Below, piece after piece: positions 26,325-38,859 of a stretch of 64,000 bases of DNA (its first letter is position 1; each line of letters starts with the position of its first letter). This DNA is from Brevipalpus yothersi (Eukaryota; Arthropoda; Arachnida; Trombidiformes; Tenuipalpidae): contig QZCP01000033.1 in assembly GCA_003956705.1 (NCBI GenBank), forward strand, positions 27,366 through 91,365, in the 5' to 3' direction. The translations under genes and the position numbers were made by a program. Below the pieces are notes generated by a model. It was given only the letters and a program-made list of their open reading frames with translations, ran no database searches and was not told where the DNA came from.

Positions 26325-29300
26325 TCACTGGAGATTGGTGGAAAATATATCTCTAAATTCAACTGGGATACAAAATTCCCGAGATATTTTGTGCAATATT
26401 ATTCTCCAGTTGCGAGGACGTAATGTTGAGAGGTTATCCTCTTCAAGTTTTGGGAAAAATAGATTTCCTTCACCATCCAATAATTCATTTATTGATATAC
26501 GTTTATCTAAGTCTGGATATTCATAACTTTCGGATCTCTCTGAGAACTGTGATTTTATTCGCAGCTTACGGCGTTTCTCAGAACCTTTATCTTCTATTTT
26601 GATAATCTTGAGAAAGAGTGAAGAAGCCAAAAAAATTAAAAAATAAAATACTTAACTGAAAGTGAGATCAAATCCCACAAGATTTGGATAGGAAAAAATT
26701 TTCATCGATTGAAGAGAAAGAGAGATAGAAAAAGTTCTATTCTAGTTGAAAATTTTTTTCCTTTGCACTTTGGGAAATTAGCTCCAAAGTTCACAACACA
26801 TACATACACACACACGATCTATTGAGATGCAAGATTAGTTTAATCAACATCTTGTGAGCCTGGGGATCAATTATTCAATCAGATTCGGGAATCCTTAAGA
26901 ATAATGAGGCTCAAGAAAGGCCCATGAAATCGTTCTCTCTCTCTCTTTCCCGCTTTTTTGCCCTTTTCTTCTGAAACCAGAACAGTTTTTAATCATTCTG
27001 AAGACCTAAAAGAAAACTTACAAGGCTTTAATTACACGTGAAAAGAGCCTGACTCAAATTTTATAGAGCTATCTCAACTGAATGCAAACTTTTTTCCATC
27101 CATGATTTACCACTTCCTAGTTATTGCATAAAGATACCAGAAAAACAATTCAAATATTTCCGAAACTTTACTCACCGTTTTTTCATGATCTGTATCGGTT
27201 GTACGTGTTTCAAATCTCAAAGAGCTTCGCTTGCGAACTTTTTTGATCTTCTTCTTCATGGCCTCAGTTGCGTTACTGATCCTTCTCTGGAAGAATATAA
27301 AGATTGGATTTGAAATTTGAATTCATAAAAATATAGTGGAAGTTCAATGAGAGGCCGTGTATAGAAAAATTTGAATCATGACATTCACCACAATATCTAT
27401 ATTGGCCCTTTGACTGGTGAGAATTTCGATTCCTTGCATCACAACGAAAGCAGCATCCATATTCAATTTGATGAAACCTCGAACACCAGTCTCAGTTTGA
27501 CTTTTGACTCCCAAAATTCTCACAAGTGGTTTGGTTGTTGTGCCCTGTTTAATTAAGAGATAATTTGAGAATCACACGGTTAATTACCGGAGTGGAATCT
27601 TGAGATTCCAGGCACACACACACTAATGAAAGGAACTCACCAGAATGAGAACCGTGAACAGAATGATGAACAAAGTGGTTGTGAGAAAAAGTTTGTGGGC
27701 ACCGACAAGAGGCTCATTTGTTAGTGGCTGCTTTTCACTAAGCAAATTGGACAAAAAAAAGGCAATCGCACCTCTCAGTCCACCATAGGCCATCACTATT
27801 TGTTCACGAAAATTGACTATTCGAATTCTTTGGAAAAAACTATTCGCCACATAGGTGAGTATAAATGTCACTGGAAGAGAGAAATAGAAGTGTTACTTGA
27901 AATTATCGGCTATACAATTAAATAAGGAACTCAATCAGATGGAATCAGGCATTGGTTGAGGGTCTCTGCATTCTATTGAGTAGATTTTTGGAACTTTTTG
28001 AGGTTTCTTATTGAATCATTCCCTTTATAATTGATGTATCATCATTCCAAATACTACATGATGCTCGACTAGAGCTGTATTTTGTAATGATTATATTCAG
28101 AAATCAACTCAAATACTCCATTACTTAATAGATCAGTGGTGATAGAGAAAAATCTAGTGGAAAAGAATCAGCATTGATGTGTGGGTGTAAGTGAGGTGTA
28201 TGTGTAGACTATTATCGAGGCTTTGCGTGATTCCAGGTGATTTATGAGACTAAGTTACAAATATTAAGTCAAGTGATTATATATCTATAGATATATATGT
28301 GTTATAAGTTGTGAATGGCTGCTCTAGTCATCTGTGAATCAAGTATCCGTGGGAAGTTTGAAAAAAAAGTGTTAAGAGAAGACCAAGATTATGGAGCGTG
28401 AATACATGAAAAGGAAAAAAGTGTTCAGTCAAAAAATTGTGAACAGAATTTAAGGCAAGAATAAAGGATAAAATCTATCTTAAAGAAATAGCTTGAAGCT
28501 TTTTTCAGGTCTTTCTCTTATACTACAAGGTATGAAAGTGTCAGGGTGAAAAAATAGCTCAACACTAAAATGTTAACATGCCTGAGACTTGCTTGTTTGA
28601 GAAAATTTTTCTAGCCGTAAAAAGAGAGAGAGAGCAAAAAGTGAAGTATTCGATGCTTTGGCCATATATTCCAACTTTTTTACACACACACACACACACA
28701 CACACTAAGGAATTATGGATCAGATTTTTATTTCACTCTTTCTTCTACTAGATCATGCAACATGTGGAATAATATCTCGATCATGTTTCGTGGGCATATA
28801 AAAATCTTAACTGTATGTGTATGGAAGGTAGACCAGAGAATTCAGTAGTCTCTGATAAGATTGGAAAACCCACTCACGAGAGTAAATCCTCTTACGGATG
28901 GAAGAAAATTTTCTCTCTTTCTTCATGTAGACTAACCGAAAAAGATTGAAGTCATCATACGATCATCCTTTAGTAGCATGGAAATAAGTTTGAGGAATTT
29001 TTTCCGGATGAATTCTCCGGAGAACGTTGAGGGAACGACACACACAGAGAGAAAGGCTTCCATCTTAGATAAATGAATAGATATTTTCTGGGAAAGATTA
29101 GGACATAGGAACAATCAACCTTTGAATACAAAAAGAATGCCTTTTGAAGTTAAACTGTGTGTGTACTCTCATCCATTGGGATACATTGGGATTCAATGAT
29201 AAAATTTTATTCAATGGAAAAAGAAGTAAAAAAAGATTTTCAAAATCAAGTTGAACAGTTTGTAGAAGACTTATTCGAGAAGTGCAACTGGATTAATGTT

Positions 29301-30087
29301 TCCATAAGTTTTGGTTAGAAGATGAAAACTTTTAGCTTTTATCGATGGTTACAGAAGGGTTGAGTATCTGACAGTTGAGAGAGAGATAAAAATGAAAAGA
29401 AGAAGAGAGAAAATTCGATATTCCACTCAATTCTGGGGCATTTGGGAAAGAAAAACAAATTTCGCATCAGGCTCAGATATCCTGTGAGCCTAGTTATGTC
29501 AATTTGTGAAATTCAAAAATAAGAACTTTGCAATAGCGAGGAGATCAAGGAAACAAATAGCGAATAAATTTCGATCATCTCTCAAGTATGCCGGAAGAGA
29601 AAAGTTCAGTAAGTATCGAGAGATATATGTAGATGAATAGAGAGATAGAAAAAAGGAAGAAGATGGAGATGGATACAATTCAACTGAACGATAATGTCCA
29701 ACTACAGTCAGATTGTTGCCAGTTTACTTTCAGATCCCAAGAAGCTTGTGAAAATTGAGATGATAAAAGCTTCACTTCTCTCCACTGTGTTAGACATCAT
29801 GTCAGATAGAAGATACAATCGATTGATGCGTTGCATCATTTCATGGGATCGAATCGGGATGATGCTATTTTCTACTAGAATTTTCCATAAATATCAATGA
29901 AAATTTTTATGCAAAGATTTCCATACACATAATCTACGACGCACAGGCTATGCCAATAGAATCACTAGTATCAATAGCCCTGAGGAGTTCAACTTCCGGC
30001 TGGTTCGAGGACCCTTACGTAAACAACCCAATTGAGAACTTCTACTTAGCGTAAGGCTCATTTTTTGCATATTCAATGAAGGATCAG

Positions 30088-30167
<80 letters not shown>

Positions 30168-31464
30168 ACTCAAGTTCCGGAGATTGTAAGTGGATGTGAC
30201 ATATGCCAAGACTTATCGTGTGAAAAATAGTCATTGTGAATGAATTAACCCTTTCAGCATCTTGATTGGAATTTGGGCTCGTGAAGTTTTTTTTGCCATT
30301 TTTAGGATTATTTGGAATTTTTTTGAACAATTTCACCACTTTTGGAGCTGAAATGATGGTAAATAATTGAATTTGAACACTTACCAATGAAACGAGATAA
30401 TATGATATAAAATAGGCTCCATAAACTGAAACTTGTATCCCATTCATATTCAATGGACACTAGAACTAGGCCAAACAAAATAAATACAATCGATTCAGCC
30501 ATGGTAGCCGATATTTTGGTCAAATATCCAACATGTTCCAGTGATGTTGAACTCATTTTACGCTTGGCAATTTGAGACTGTACCAAGCCGCATGCTATAA
30601 TACTCAGAAGTCCAGAGAATTGGAATGCGCTTGCAACCAGATAAGATATGTAAGCAATTCCAATGATGATCAATGGTTCAGCCACTGAGATAAGAAAAAT
30701 GAGACATTCTTTCACATCAGAAGAGAGATAGCAAAAAGTATCATACATACACCTCAATGCTTTACTCCATGCTGAACTGATAACTTTGATGCCTAAGAGG
30801 CCAAATATTAAGCCAACAATGATACCAAGCAGAGAGCAAGTAAGAAACGAAATAAAAGCCACAAAAACATCGACTGCTTGAATTATTGGAACCTTAAGAA
30901 AATCTTTGACCCTTTCGTAAGCAGTCAAAACTACAGCATCTGATGGAGAGAGAAAATTTTCCATAGAGAAAGTGGTAATAAAGTTTATTTTCAAATAAAA
31001 ATTCATTCTCTAAAAGGCTTCTCTGCGAGATCCACAGCTGGGCTGATTTATGAATGAAACTCAAGATCAAGATCTTACAAATCATCAGACTCGAAATTCT
31101 TATTTTTTTGTTTTCTCTCTCTTTCACAAAGTGGCATAAAAGGTCTGAAAAAAACAGAATTGGAATGCCACTCATCGTTGTTGAAAGTTATTTTGACGCG
31201 TGGAGAGAGATTTACAGATACACACACACACACAACCCTCTTGAACAATCATGATACATGTAGAGGGGAAAAGTTGTGTCATGTGTGATATGTAAGAGTT
31301 TCACCATGATTGTGGGCCATGGTAGTATGAAATATGTGAGAATAAAATGTAATGTTTCGAATATGAGGGTGGGCAAGCTATTCTCACCATGAATCCTGAC
31401 AGTTGCTCAGCGGAACTCGAAGGCCATTGAAAAGTGAGCAAATGATGTGATAAGATGTGAAAAG

Positions 31465-31498
<34 letters not shown>

Positions 31499-32253
31499 CG
31501 ACTAAAATAGATTACAACATGAAAATAACCGTTACAATATTTACCGTTTAGTAAGGATTCACCGAAGACCAGAAAATATAGTGCCTTGTTTACGTTTACC
31601 TCCTGAAAAACTGAGAGAACCTATCGGAAGAGGAAAAAAATGATCCATCGAAAGTAGGTTGAGTGATGGATTGATGTGGGAATAAGTGCAACATCTATCT
31701 CTCTCTTCTTTTTTTTCTGTTCGAACTCTTTCTCACTCTCTCTGTCTCTCTCCTTTTTTCTCAGCTCTTGTCCACTCACCGCAACAGGATCCACAGCTGA
31801 CACAATCACAGAGAATAAAAATATTTCAGCCCCAGGAATTTCGGTTAAAATTAAGCCCATATTTTGTGAAACAAAAATGAACAAGCATACTAAAATTATG
31901 TTCAAAGCGGTTCCAATGACTGCATATGTGACTATGGTGCCTAAATTTTCGAAAAATTTCGGATGATCAAGCTCATATGATGAATCCAAAACAATGGCAG
32001 GCAACAAGATGAAATTGAATAATTCTGGTGTGAATTCAGGAAGAGTGCTCTGGATGCCCAGAATATTGAATACCACACCAATAGCGATTCCAAATAAGAT
32101 TAGTATACATGATTCGGGCAGACTTCGAAAAAAGCTGTTCTTTAGGTGAACAATTTTAACCACAATTGTGATCCCCAATAAGAAAGTCAGCACAAGATAA
32201 CTGGAAACACTCGAGAAAGACCAGCCGATGAATGCATGCCAATAGTTGGCCAT
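26325..32253 (-). CDS. SLC9-type Na+/H+ exchanger, seven exons
   Basis: Member of the cation/proton antiporter-1 family, which swaps Na+ for H+ across a membrane. The exons are 32253-31780, 31620-31545, 30939-30385, 27870-27641, 27544-27389, 27286-27176 and 26606-26325, all GT-AG and phase-consistent, giving 627 aa. Motifs: SAVDPVAV at about 152-159; VFGESLLND with the ion-binding Asp at 184, its codon split by an intron; a multi-helix core; and AYGGLRGAIAF near 396-406, followed by GTTTKPLVRILGV. The tail is Lys/Arg-rich, short and Ser/Glu-containing, with no recognised regulatory domain. The start is uncertain: ATG 32253 is the first in-frame ATG, but an acceptor-like CTCTAG lies just before 32292 and an upstream signal-peptide exon may exist. 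The last two exon joins rest on splice signals and frame alone. The subtype (plasma membrane or endosomal) is not clear. It lies head-to-tail behind Capicua. Confidence 0.88.
28682..28705. repeat. (CA)n microsatellite
   Basis: Twelve CA units inside the exchanger's long intron. Confidence 0.9.
30091..30165. repeat. (CT)n microsatellite
   Basis: More than 60 bp of CT repeat inside the exchanger's long intron, about 220 bp from its 5' splice site. Confidence 0.95.
31470..31499. repeat. (GA)n microsatellite
   Basis: About 30 bp of GA repeat in the second intron of the exchanger gene. Confidence 0.9.
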
Positions 32254-32669
32254 GTTGAAACTAGCAGCTATAGTGAAGATGCAATTCTTCACCTAGAGAA
32301 TGGTCTTGACAATGTCAATGAAGATTGTTTATGAATCAAAAAGGTACCGTAAAGGTGGGGACATAATCAAAATGATCCTCGATTCATGGAAGGATTCGAT
32401 GATAATGATTAAATAGAATCCATTATGTTCATTTTTAGTGTCACTATTTATGTTTCGATCGTTACAATTTGAGATTAAAGAAAGTTACATCGTCTCTTAT
32501 ACGATTTGTTTTATCCGTCACATAAATAAACATGAATATCTGGAAAGAGAGAGTTTATTATTGTCGATTAACAGGGAGGTTTTTATGTTTCCGTTTGTTT
32601 CGCACGTCAAAAATGGAAAATAATCCATAATCATGAGCATCTTAATAGATTGGCAAATGTATCAGACAA
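32254..32669. other. Short spacer between Capicua and the exchanger
   Basis: About 416 bp separates the Capicua stop codon from the first in-frame ATG of the exchanger, both on the - strand. It must hold the 3' untranslated region of Capicua and either the exchanger's 5' region or a short missed exon. A CTCTAG acceptor-like site just upstream of position 32292 (- strand) is the main hint of the latter. Confidence 0.6.
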
Positions 32670-35600
32670 CTAAGTGGTGGGAGTTAGAGGAGTTGTAGCC
32701 ATCAGCTTTTGTCTCACTTCTCGAATTTTCAGCTGCAATGTGTGCTTTTGAGGGAAAACAGAGTTGTAACGTTGCTGAAAAGCAGCGGTGACTTGAGCTA
32801 AAAAGATTGAGAGAAGAGATAAAGAGTGGAAAGGAAAAAGAGACAAGTAAAAGACAAAGATTAGTGGACAATATTGAGAAAAGAGAGAGAAAATAAGCTT
32901 GTGAAAATAAGAAAAGAAAAGAAGTGGAAAAAGCAATTCAGAGCGAAGAAAGAAAGGAAAGACAAACAATAAGTGTGCAAACTCACCTGATGGCCAGAGG
33001 CCATGTACACTGAACAATTGCATGACCAATCGACGCCGTTGGTCAAGCACACGCCTGTTTGAGGACTTTTCGACATCCAGGGATGCTGTAAATAGTAGAG
33101 AAAGAATTCGAATTATTTCAATTGTCCAGATTAAATGGCGAAAGAATTCGAACAGTTTCGACAACAAAGAAAGTGTTGGCAATGTCTGTGCATAGAATCA
33201 AGCAACGTGCTGCACGTGTGTTTACCGACACACACATACGCATATATTTAAATGATTCAAGCTGTGCATATACGTACTGCCTGGAGTTCTCGGAGTTTTA
33301 GGAGTTTTGGGCGATTTTGGTGTCAACGGAGTGAAACTTTTCTCACTAAAACTCGATTTACTTGTTAATGGCGTGTCATTATTGTTGGTTGTATGAGTGA
33401 CCGAGGCAATTGCCTCTCCCAGGTTGAAATCAGGTCCGAAGAATTTTTCTCCAGGCACTCCAGTTGTTCGGGTACAGGAGGTGGTAGTGGAAAGTGGAGT
33501 GGAAGTATTTTTACTAGGAAAACTAACACACGGAGGAGCGCTCCTTGGAGGAGAGTCATCTTGGTCTTCGATACTGTCGGGGGTCACAGTGGTAACCGAA
33601 GTAGGAGTAGGGGAGGAAGATATTTGATCTGTTTGGGCTATCGGTATAAGGCTGTGCCATGGGAACACATAGATTGCTTTTCCTGAGGAGTGAGAATTGA
33701 AGGAAGAAGGAGATGAACAGATGACTGTTTGAGAGGAATTTTTCAGAATAGTTTTCTGATGGCTCGGAGGGGCTACTATCACGGGAGACCTTTGACAATT
33801 CAATGGAGATCCAATTGCTGTCGGTGTTTTAGAGGTGATACCATTATTATTGATATTATTATTAATATTAATATTATTGTTGTTGATAGTGGTGTTGTTG
33901 TTGTTGATGATGATGTTATTAGGGGCATTATCAGGTACAGGAAACAAAAAATTGCTTGAATTTGAGGAGGTGATTACATGACACTTTTGATAAGAAGGCG
34001 ATGAGGTTACGTCAGGTGATATGGTCACAGGTGGTGAGGAAGATGATAGGGAACCCTTGAGTGAATCATCGAAACTTTTCGATTTTCTTTTCAGTGGTTG
34101 CTGTTGTTGCTGGCTAGAACTAGATCCTAAAGCTCGAGCATCTTTCAATGCATTTTTGACCAGTTCAGAATTAATGCTTGAATTTGGCTGAATCACGCTC
34201 TGAGTGCCTGGATGCAATGGCAAGGCCATCATTACGCTTTCAGATACCGAATCTTGCGGCTCAAATCCATTGGCAGTTGTTGTATGGCAAGAATCTCCGA
34301 CAGTAGCAGCAGTAGCAGTAGCAGTAGCATTATTTGTACCACTATCCATAGAATGTTCATCAACCGTAATATTATCTACAGCATCATTGAATCGAACTTG
34401 ACCTACACCTTTGGTGACAATAGTGTCGCCCTCCTGTTGAGAATCCTCTGAATTCTTGCTACTATTCTTGGTCCCTTCTTTATCATTAGATGTACACATT
34501 TCTTCGCTAATCTGTTGCAATGTCGATAGTGATGATGATTCATCGGCTTTCTTTTTACGAATGGCTTTAGATGATGACTTTTTACGGTCACCATTAGGAT
34601 CATTTCCATCAGGAATATCTTTTTCGGAAGAAGCGGAACCAGTTCCTTTGGAACACCATTTCCAATCAGGATGCTTCTTAAAATGTGCCTCTTTCACTTT
34701 GAAAGCAAGCTCATTGTACTTTTCTTTCTCCTCTTTACCTAAACTGTACCACCATTCACCGAGAATCTATATAAGGTAATCAGAGATCAAATCAATTTAG
34801 AAAGATGAATCATAGCATAAAAAAATCTATTATCTATACATGAATATTACGCCAAAGGTTGTCCTTACTACTACATTACACTCTTCTCACATATTCTAGA
34901 TATTCGTAAATTGGAAAAGGTATTCAATTTAATCGATAGATAGATAGCTCACCTTACTAACAGTTCGATTATCACTGTTAGGATGTCTTTGATGAACTAG
35001 AGCACGATGACGCTTAGAGAATATCATGAATGCATTCATGGGTCGCCTAATGTGCTCTTTTGAGTTAGCCTTGGGCTTGCGACAAGTCCCTTCACCATTG
35101 GCCAGTCCATCAGAGTTTCTAGTATCAACTTTGAGATCATCTTGGAGAGCACTACATGATTGAGAGCGACGTTTAGCATTGGAAAGTAAGCCATTGGAGT
35201 TGCCTCCACTGTCATCATCAACAACTTTGTCACCACTTTCCACGGTGACTTCAGTATCTCTCTCTTCATCTACACTCATCATACGTGGTGACGAATCAAA
35301 GACTTCGTCATCTGAATCATTGTCAAAATTCATTAGATGCGGTGGAGCACTTCTTGGCGGAGAATCAGTTTCAATAGATGCTGAAAAATGATTTGGATTC
35401 AGCGGAATTAAACTTTGCCACGGATATACCGGCAAAGTATCACCGGGAGAAGAATTGGAGGATGAGGTACCATGTATACCGTTAGTCATCGACGGTTGAG
35501 TATTCGTCGAGCTTGAATGCTGAGAATTCGAATGGGGTGAGGAAGAAAGGTTTTGAATCACTTGATTATGAGACTTTTGGCTTATAGAGGATGATGGAGA

Positions 35601-37603
35601 AGGCGAGGTAACACGAAACATGGGCAACAAGTTCTCAACAGAGGTAACCATTCTAGAATGGTTAGATTGCAATTCTGATGACTGTCTGGCACTTAATATG
35701 GATCCTGATGATGATCCAGTGTGAATTGTGGTTACAGGTGAGGAGGAAGATGTGGATGATGGTGACGATGATGGAGCAGAGGGTCGAACTATGACCGTAT
35801 TATGGTGATTTAAACGCTTTCCCGGCGGTGGAGGATGTAATGAGATCGGAGTATTATGATTATTATCATGATGGCTTACGGATTCATTACATTTGAATGG
35901 CGTAGAAGAAAGCACATTGATGGCTTGACAATTTTCATTACGATTCTGGCATTCACCATGAGATACAGTTTCCTGGAACAAGTTCAAATCACACTTTGTT
36001 AAACATTGTGTTCACATTTTTAAATGAATCATGTGTACATAAGTATGTGTGTATATCTAATTGAGAAATACACACACACACACATGCATATACATACACA
36101 CAGAGACTGGGATCAATAACATTGGATGCTCAATTTGTCTTATTGTCTATAAAAGTTAGCAGCCTACTAGAAATAATAATAACACTTGAGGAGAGAAGAA
36201 AAGACTGATAGATAATCGTGAGAAAAGTCAGAAATTCATAGACTACAAGTGAAATAGGAGATCTCAACCACTTCACTTGCACAAGTGATTATGATGATGA
36301 AAACAATGAGAATAAACCATGAATGGAACAATTAAGAATAAGCTGAATAATCTAGAAGAAAAATAGATATCATCACAGTAACAGTATACCGTTTTTTCCT
36401 TCTCTCTCTCTATTCCCTAGACTAGAAAATAATTTGAGAAAATTATGTCTCGCACCAAAGTGGAAATCAGTTTATAAATCAGGGACAAGAATACGTAATA
36501 AGTTGCAAATCTAGTGAGCGATTCGTCTCAAGTCTCAAGTCTATATCGCCCATAATTTCCATGACTGGTGAAAAAAATTGCTCATCCAAGATGTAAGAAT
36601 GATTCAAACATATAAATACATAAATTCAACTTACCTCAAATGAAGATTCTTCCATACTACTGCAACCATTCATTCCAATTTGGCGTGGAGATTGAATGTG
36701 TTGCTCGTTAGTATGTGATGGCATTTGCTGAATAACCAATAATGATATTGGTTGAGTTTTACTTTTTGTCGTATTTAATGGCAAACTTGATGGATGCATG
36801 AGAATAGACTGTCCAATGGCATTAGTAGTTGGATTGGCGATTGTGGTGGTAGTATTAGTATTAGTAAGCCAGCCACTTTTTTTCAATGCAATCGTCGTTA
36901 TTGTACCAGATCCCTCACCATCAATACCACCAGGCAAACAACCACCACCACTGGTTGTGGTACTGTTGTTGAGTGGATTGATAACCATATTGCTACCATT
37001 TCTTAAACTTAAATGTCGTGAACAATAGCCTCTTCTCTGTGACTCCTTGGTACAATCATCTTTTGAACACAATCGACGCCACTGTTTACCATTAAACTTT
37101 TTACGAATACCGTTCGCAGAGGACACAATATCACCTTTCTTATACTTTGTATTATTGAGTGAATTTAATGATGGACTTCCATGACCACCACCATTACAGG
37201 TACCCATACCACCTACTAGACTTGTGCTCCCAATACCACCAAAATTAGAATCACCACCAATACCAGTAACTGTGGTAGTGCCAGTAGCATTGGCAGATAG
37301 AGTGATAACACCATTCGAAGTATTCACTAAATGGTCAAAGGACATGGGTGACGGTGATAGTGGTGTATGGACACTGTGTGGAGTGGATGATCCTTGATCT
37401 TCTTCTTCCTCTTCATCATCATCGTCCGGCTGTATATCAACCTCTTCCTCTTCATCCACAATATCGATACCATTGCCACTTGTTCCACTACTATTATTAC
37501 TGTGTCCACTTACGGTTGTGGCGGTTGGTGTTAATGGTGCTGTTGTGGAAAAATCAACAGGAGCATCTGTCCGAAGGGACTTAATTTTCACTAAGTATGG
37601 CAT
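32670..37603 (-). CDS. cic: Capicua transcriptional repressor (HMG box), five exons
   Basis: Nuclear HMG-box repressor that binds TGAATG(A/G)A-type octamers and silences receptor-tyrosine-kinase/ERK target genes until phosphorylated. The exons are 37603-36635, 35972-34953, 34766-33278, 33085-32987 and 32797-32670. All are GT-AG and in frame, giving 1234 aa. Features in order: an acidic stretch near residues 50-70; a Cys/His motif (KFNGKQWRRLCSKDDC ... YCSRH, about 167-195); VYPWQSLIPL (about 504); the HMG box from HIRRPMNAFMIFSKRHRALV (about 629) to HPDWKWC (about 700), split by an intron after RTVSK; VFPWHSLIPI (about 1029); a TPKSPKTPKTPRTPG stretch; then the C1 domain (RRVLDQRRRLVMQLF ... 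LQLKIREVRQKLM, about 1169-1226), which binds DNA with the HMG box. An in-frame TAA seven codons before ATG 37603 supports this start, at least for this transcript. A longer isoform could begin upstream. The protein is smaller than human CIC-S. Confidence 0.96.
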
Positions 37604-38827
37604 TGAAACAAAAAGATAAAGTTAAAGATGTATGGATAGTTAGATAGACGTAAAAATCTATCTTGAATGGAACCAAAATTAAACGTTAGAGTTGAACTTG
37701 TAGTAGTAGTACAACAAGTGTGTGATGTGATGTCGATAGTATGGATAAGAATAATCATCAACTATTAACAAGATCAAAAATACTAATAATGAACAATATA
37801 TAATAATAATAATAATAATGGGAAGAAGAAGAGGTGAAAGTTGATGTTGATGGTAACACAAGTGTTGATGGTGTTAATAATGATGAGGATGATGATGATG
37901 ATATTTTTGAAGATGTTATTGATGATGATGGAAGTATGGAAAAGTGGAGACAATTATAGTGGTGATGAAAGTGAATGTAACAACACTTTCCCCTTCTCTT
38001 GATCATGTATTCATTGATTTAAATTTCATTTTTCTCTCTCTCATACACACAAAGAGAGTATATCGAAACATGCATACATACATATGATCAGATAAATAAA
38101 TTCACCATCAACAAACAGAACAGAACAGAGAGAGAGAGAGAGAGTGAGTAGGTATGAGTGTGAAGGGGAGATCCAATCTTAATCAATCAGGTAGTCATTT
38201 AATTCTGATAACCAACACTACTCAAATTCTTACACAATCACATTTATATTAATTCAATATGCAAAAAAAAAATGATTTCTTAATCACATCACCAACACAC
38301 ACACAGACACACAGACCATTCACATCTTCACATCTCTTTTTTGCTTTGGTGAGATGAAAGAAGAGAGAGAAAAAAGAGAGAGAAAATGTGTTCTCTTTCT
38401 GCTTCACTTTCACAACATACAAAATTTTCTATGCGTGGGAAGCTCGTCAGAGGTCACTAGTAGTAAATTTTTCGTAGAAAAAATTTTTTTTCGTTGCTTT
38501 CTTGAATGTTAACTTTTCAGTCTCTTCTCTCTTCCTCTGTTTCAGGTGTTTTTTCGTTGGTGGGCCAAAAGAAGCTCTCTCTCTTATTTACAGAGAGGAA
38601 ATGCCTCTGGCCATTTGGTTTACTCTCTTCCCTTCTTCTTCTTGGAAAATTGAGAGAGAGAAAAAATTATCTGCTCTCTCTCTCACACTCTCCCTCTCTT
38701 GCACTCCATATCACTGTCTCACTGTCTCACTCTCCCCCTGAATTGTCACTCTTTTCTGTTGGAGAGAAAAACTTTTTCGACTGATTTTATTTGAAGAGAG
38801 AAAATAGTCAAAGTTATTCTTCACCGG

Positions 38828-38859
<32 letters not shown>

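Larger units (their letters stand above)
27871..30384 (-). other. Long intron of the Na+/H+ exchanger gene
   Basis: This 2.5-kb intron separates the multi-helix exon from the GGLRGAIAF exon. It contains a (CA)n tract (28682-28705), a (CT)n tract (30091-30165) and no internal gene. The + strand open frame at 29694-29900 shows no family motif. Confidence 0.75.

Noticed and set aside
29990..30060. GGTTCGAGGAC resembling a tRNA B box
   Set aside because: It deviates from the consensus, and no A box or foldable acceptor and anticodon arms could be paired around it.
33393..33959. Overlapping + strand open frames opposite Capicua, likewise opposite the P5C dehydrogenase (41322-41591, 42206-42635) and the PDZ gene (49320-52673)
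   Set aside because: Antisense shadows of well-supported exons on the - strand.
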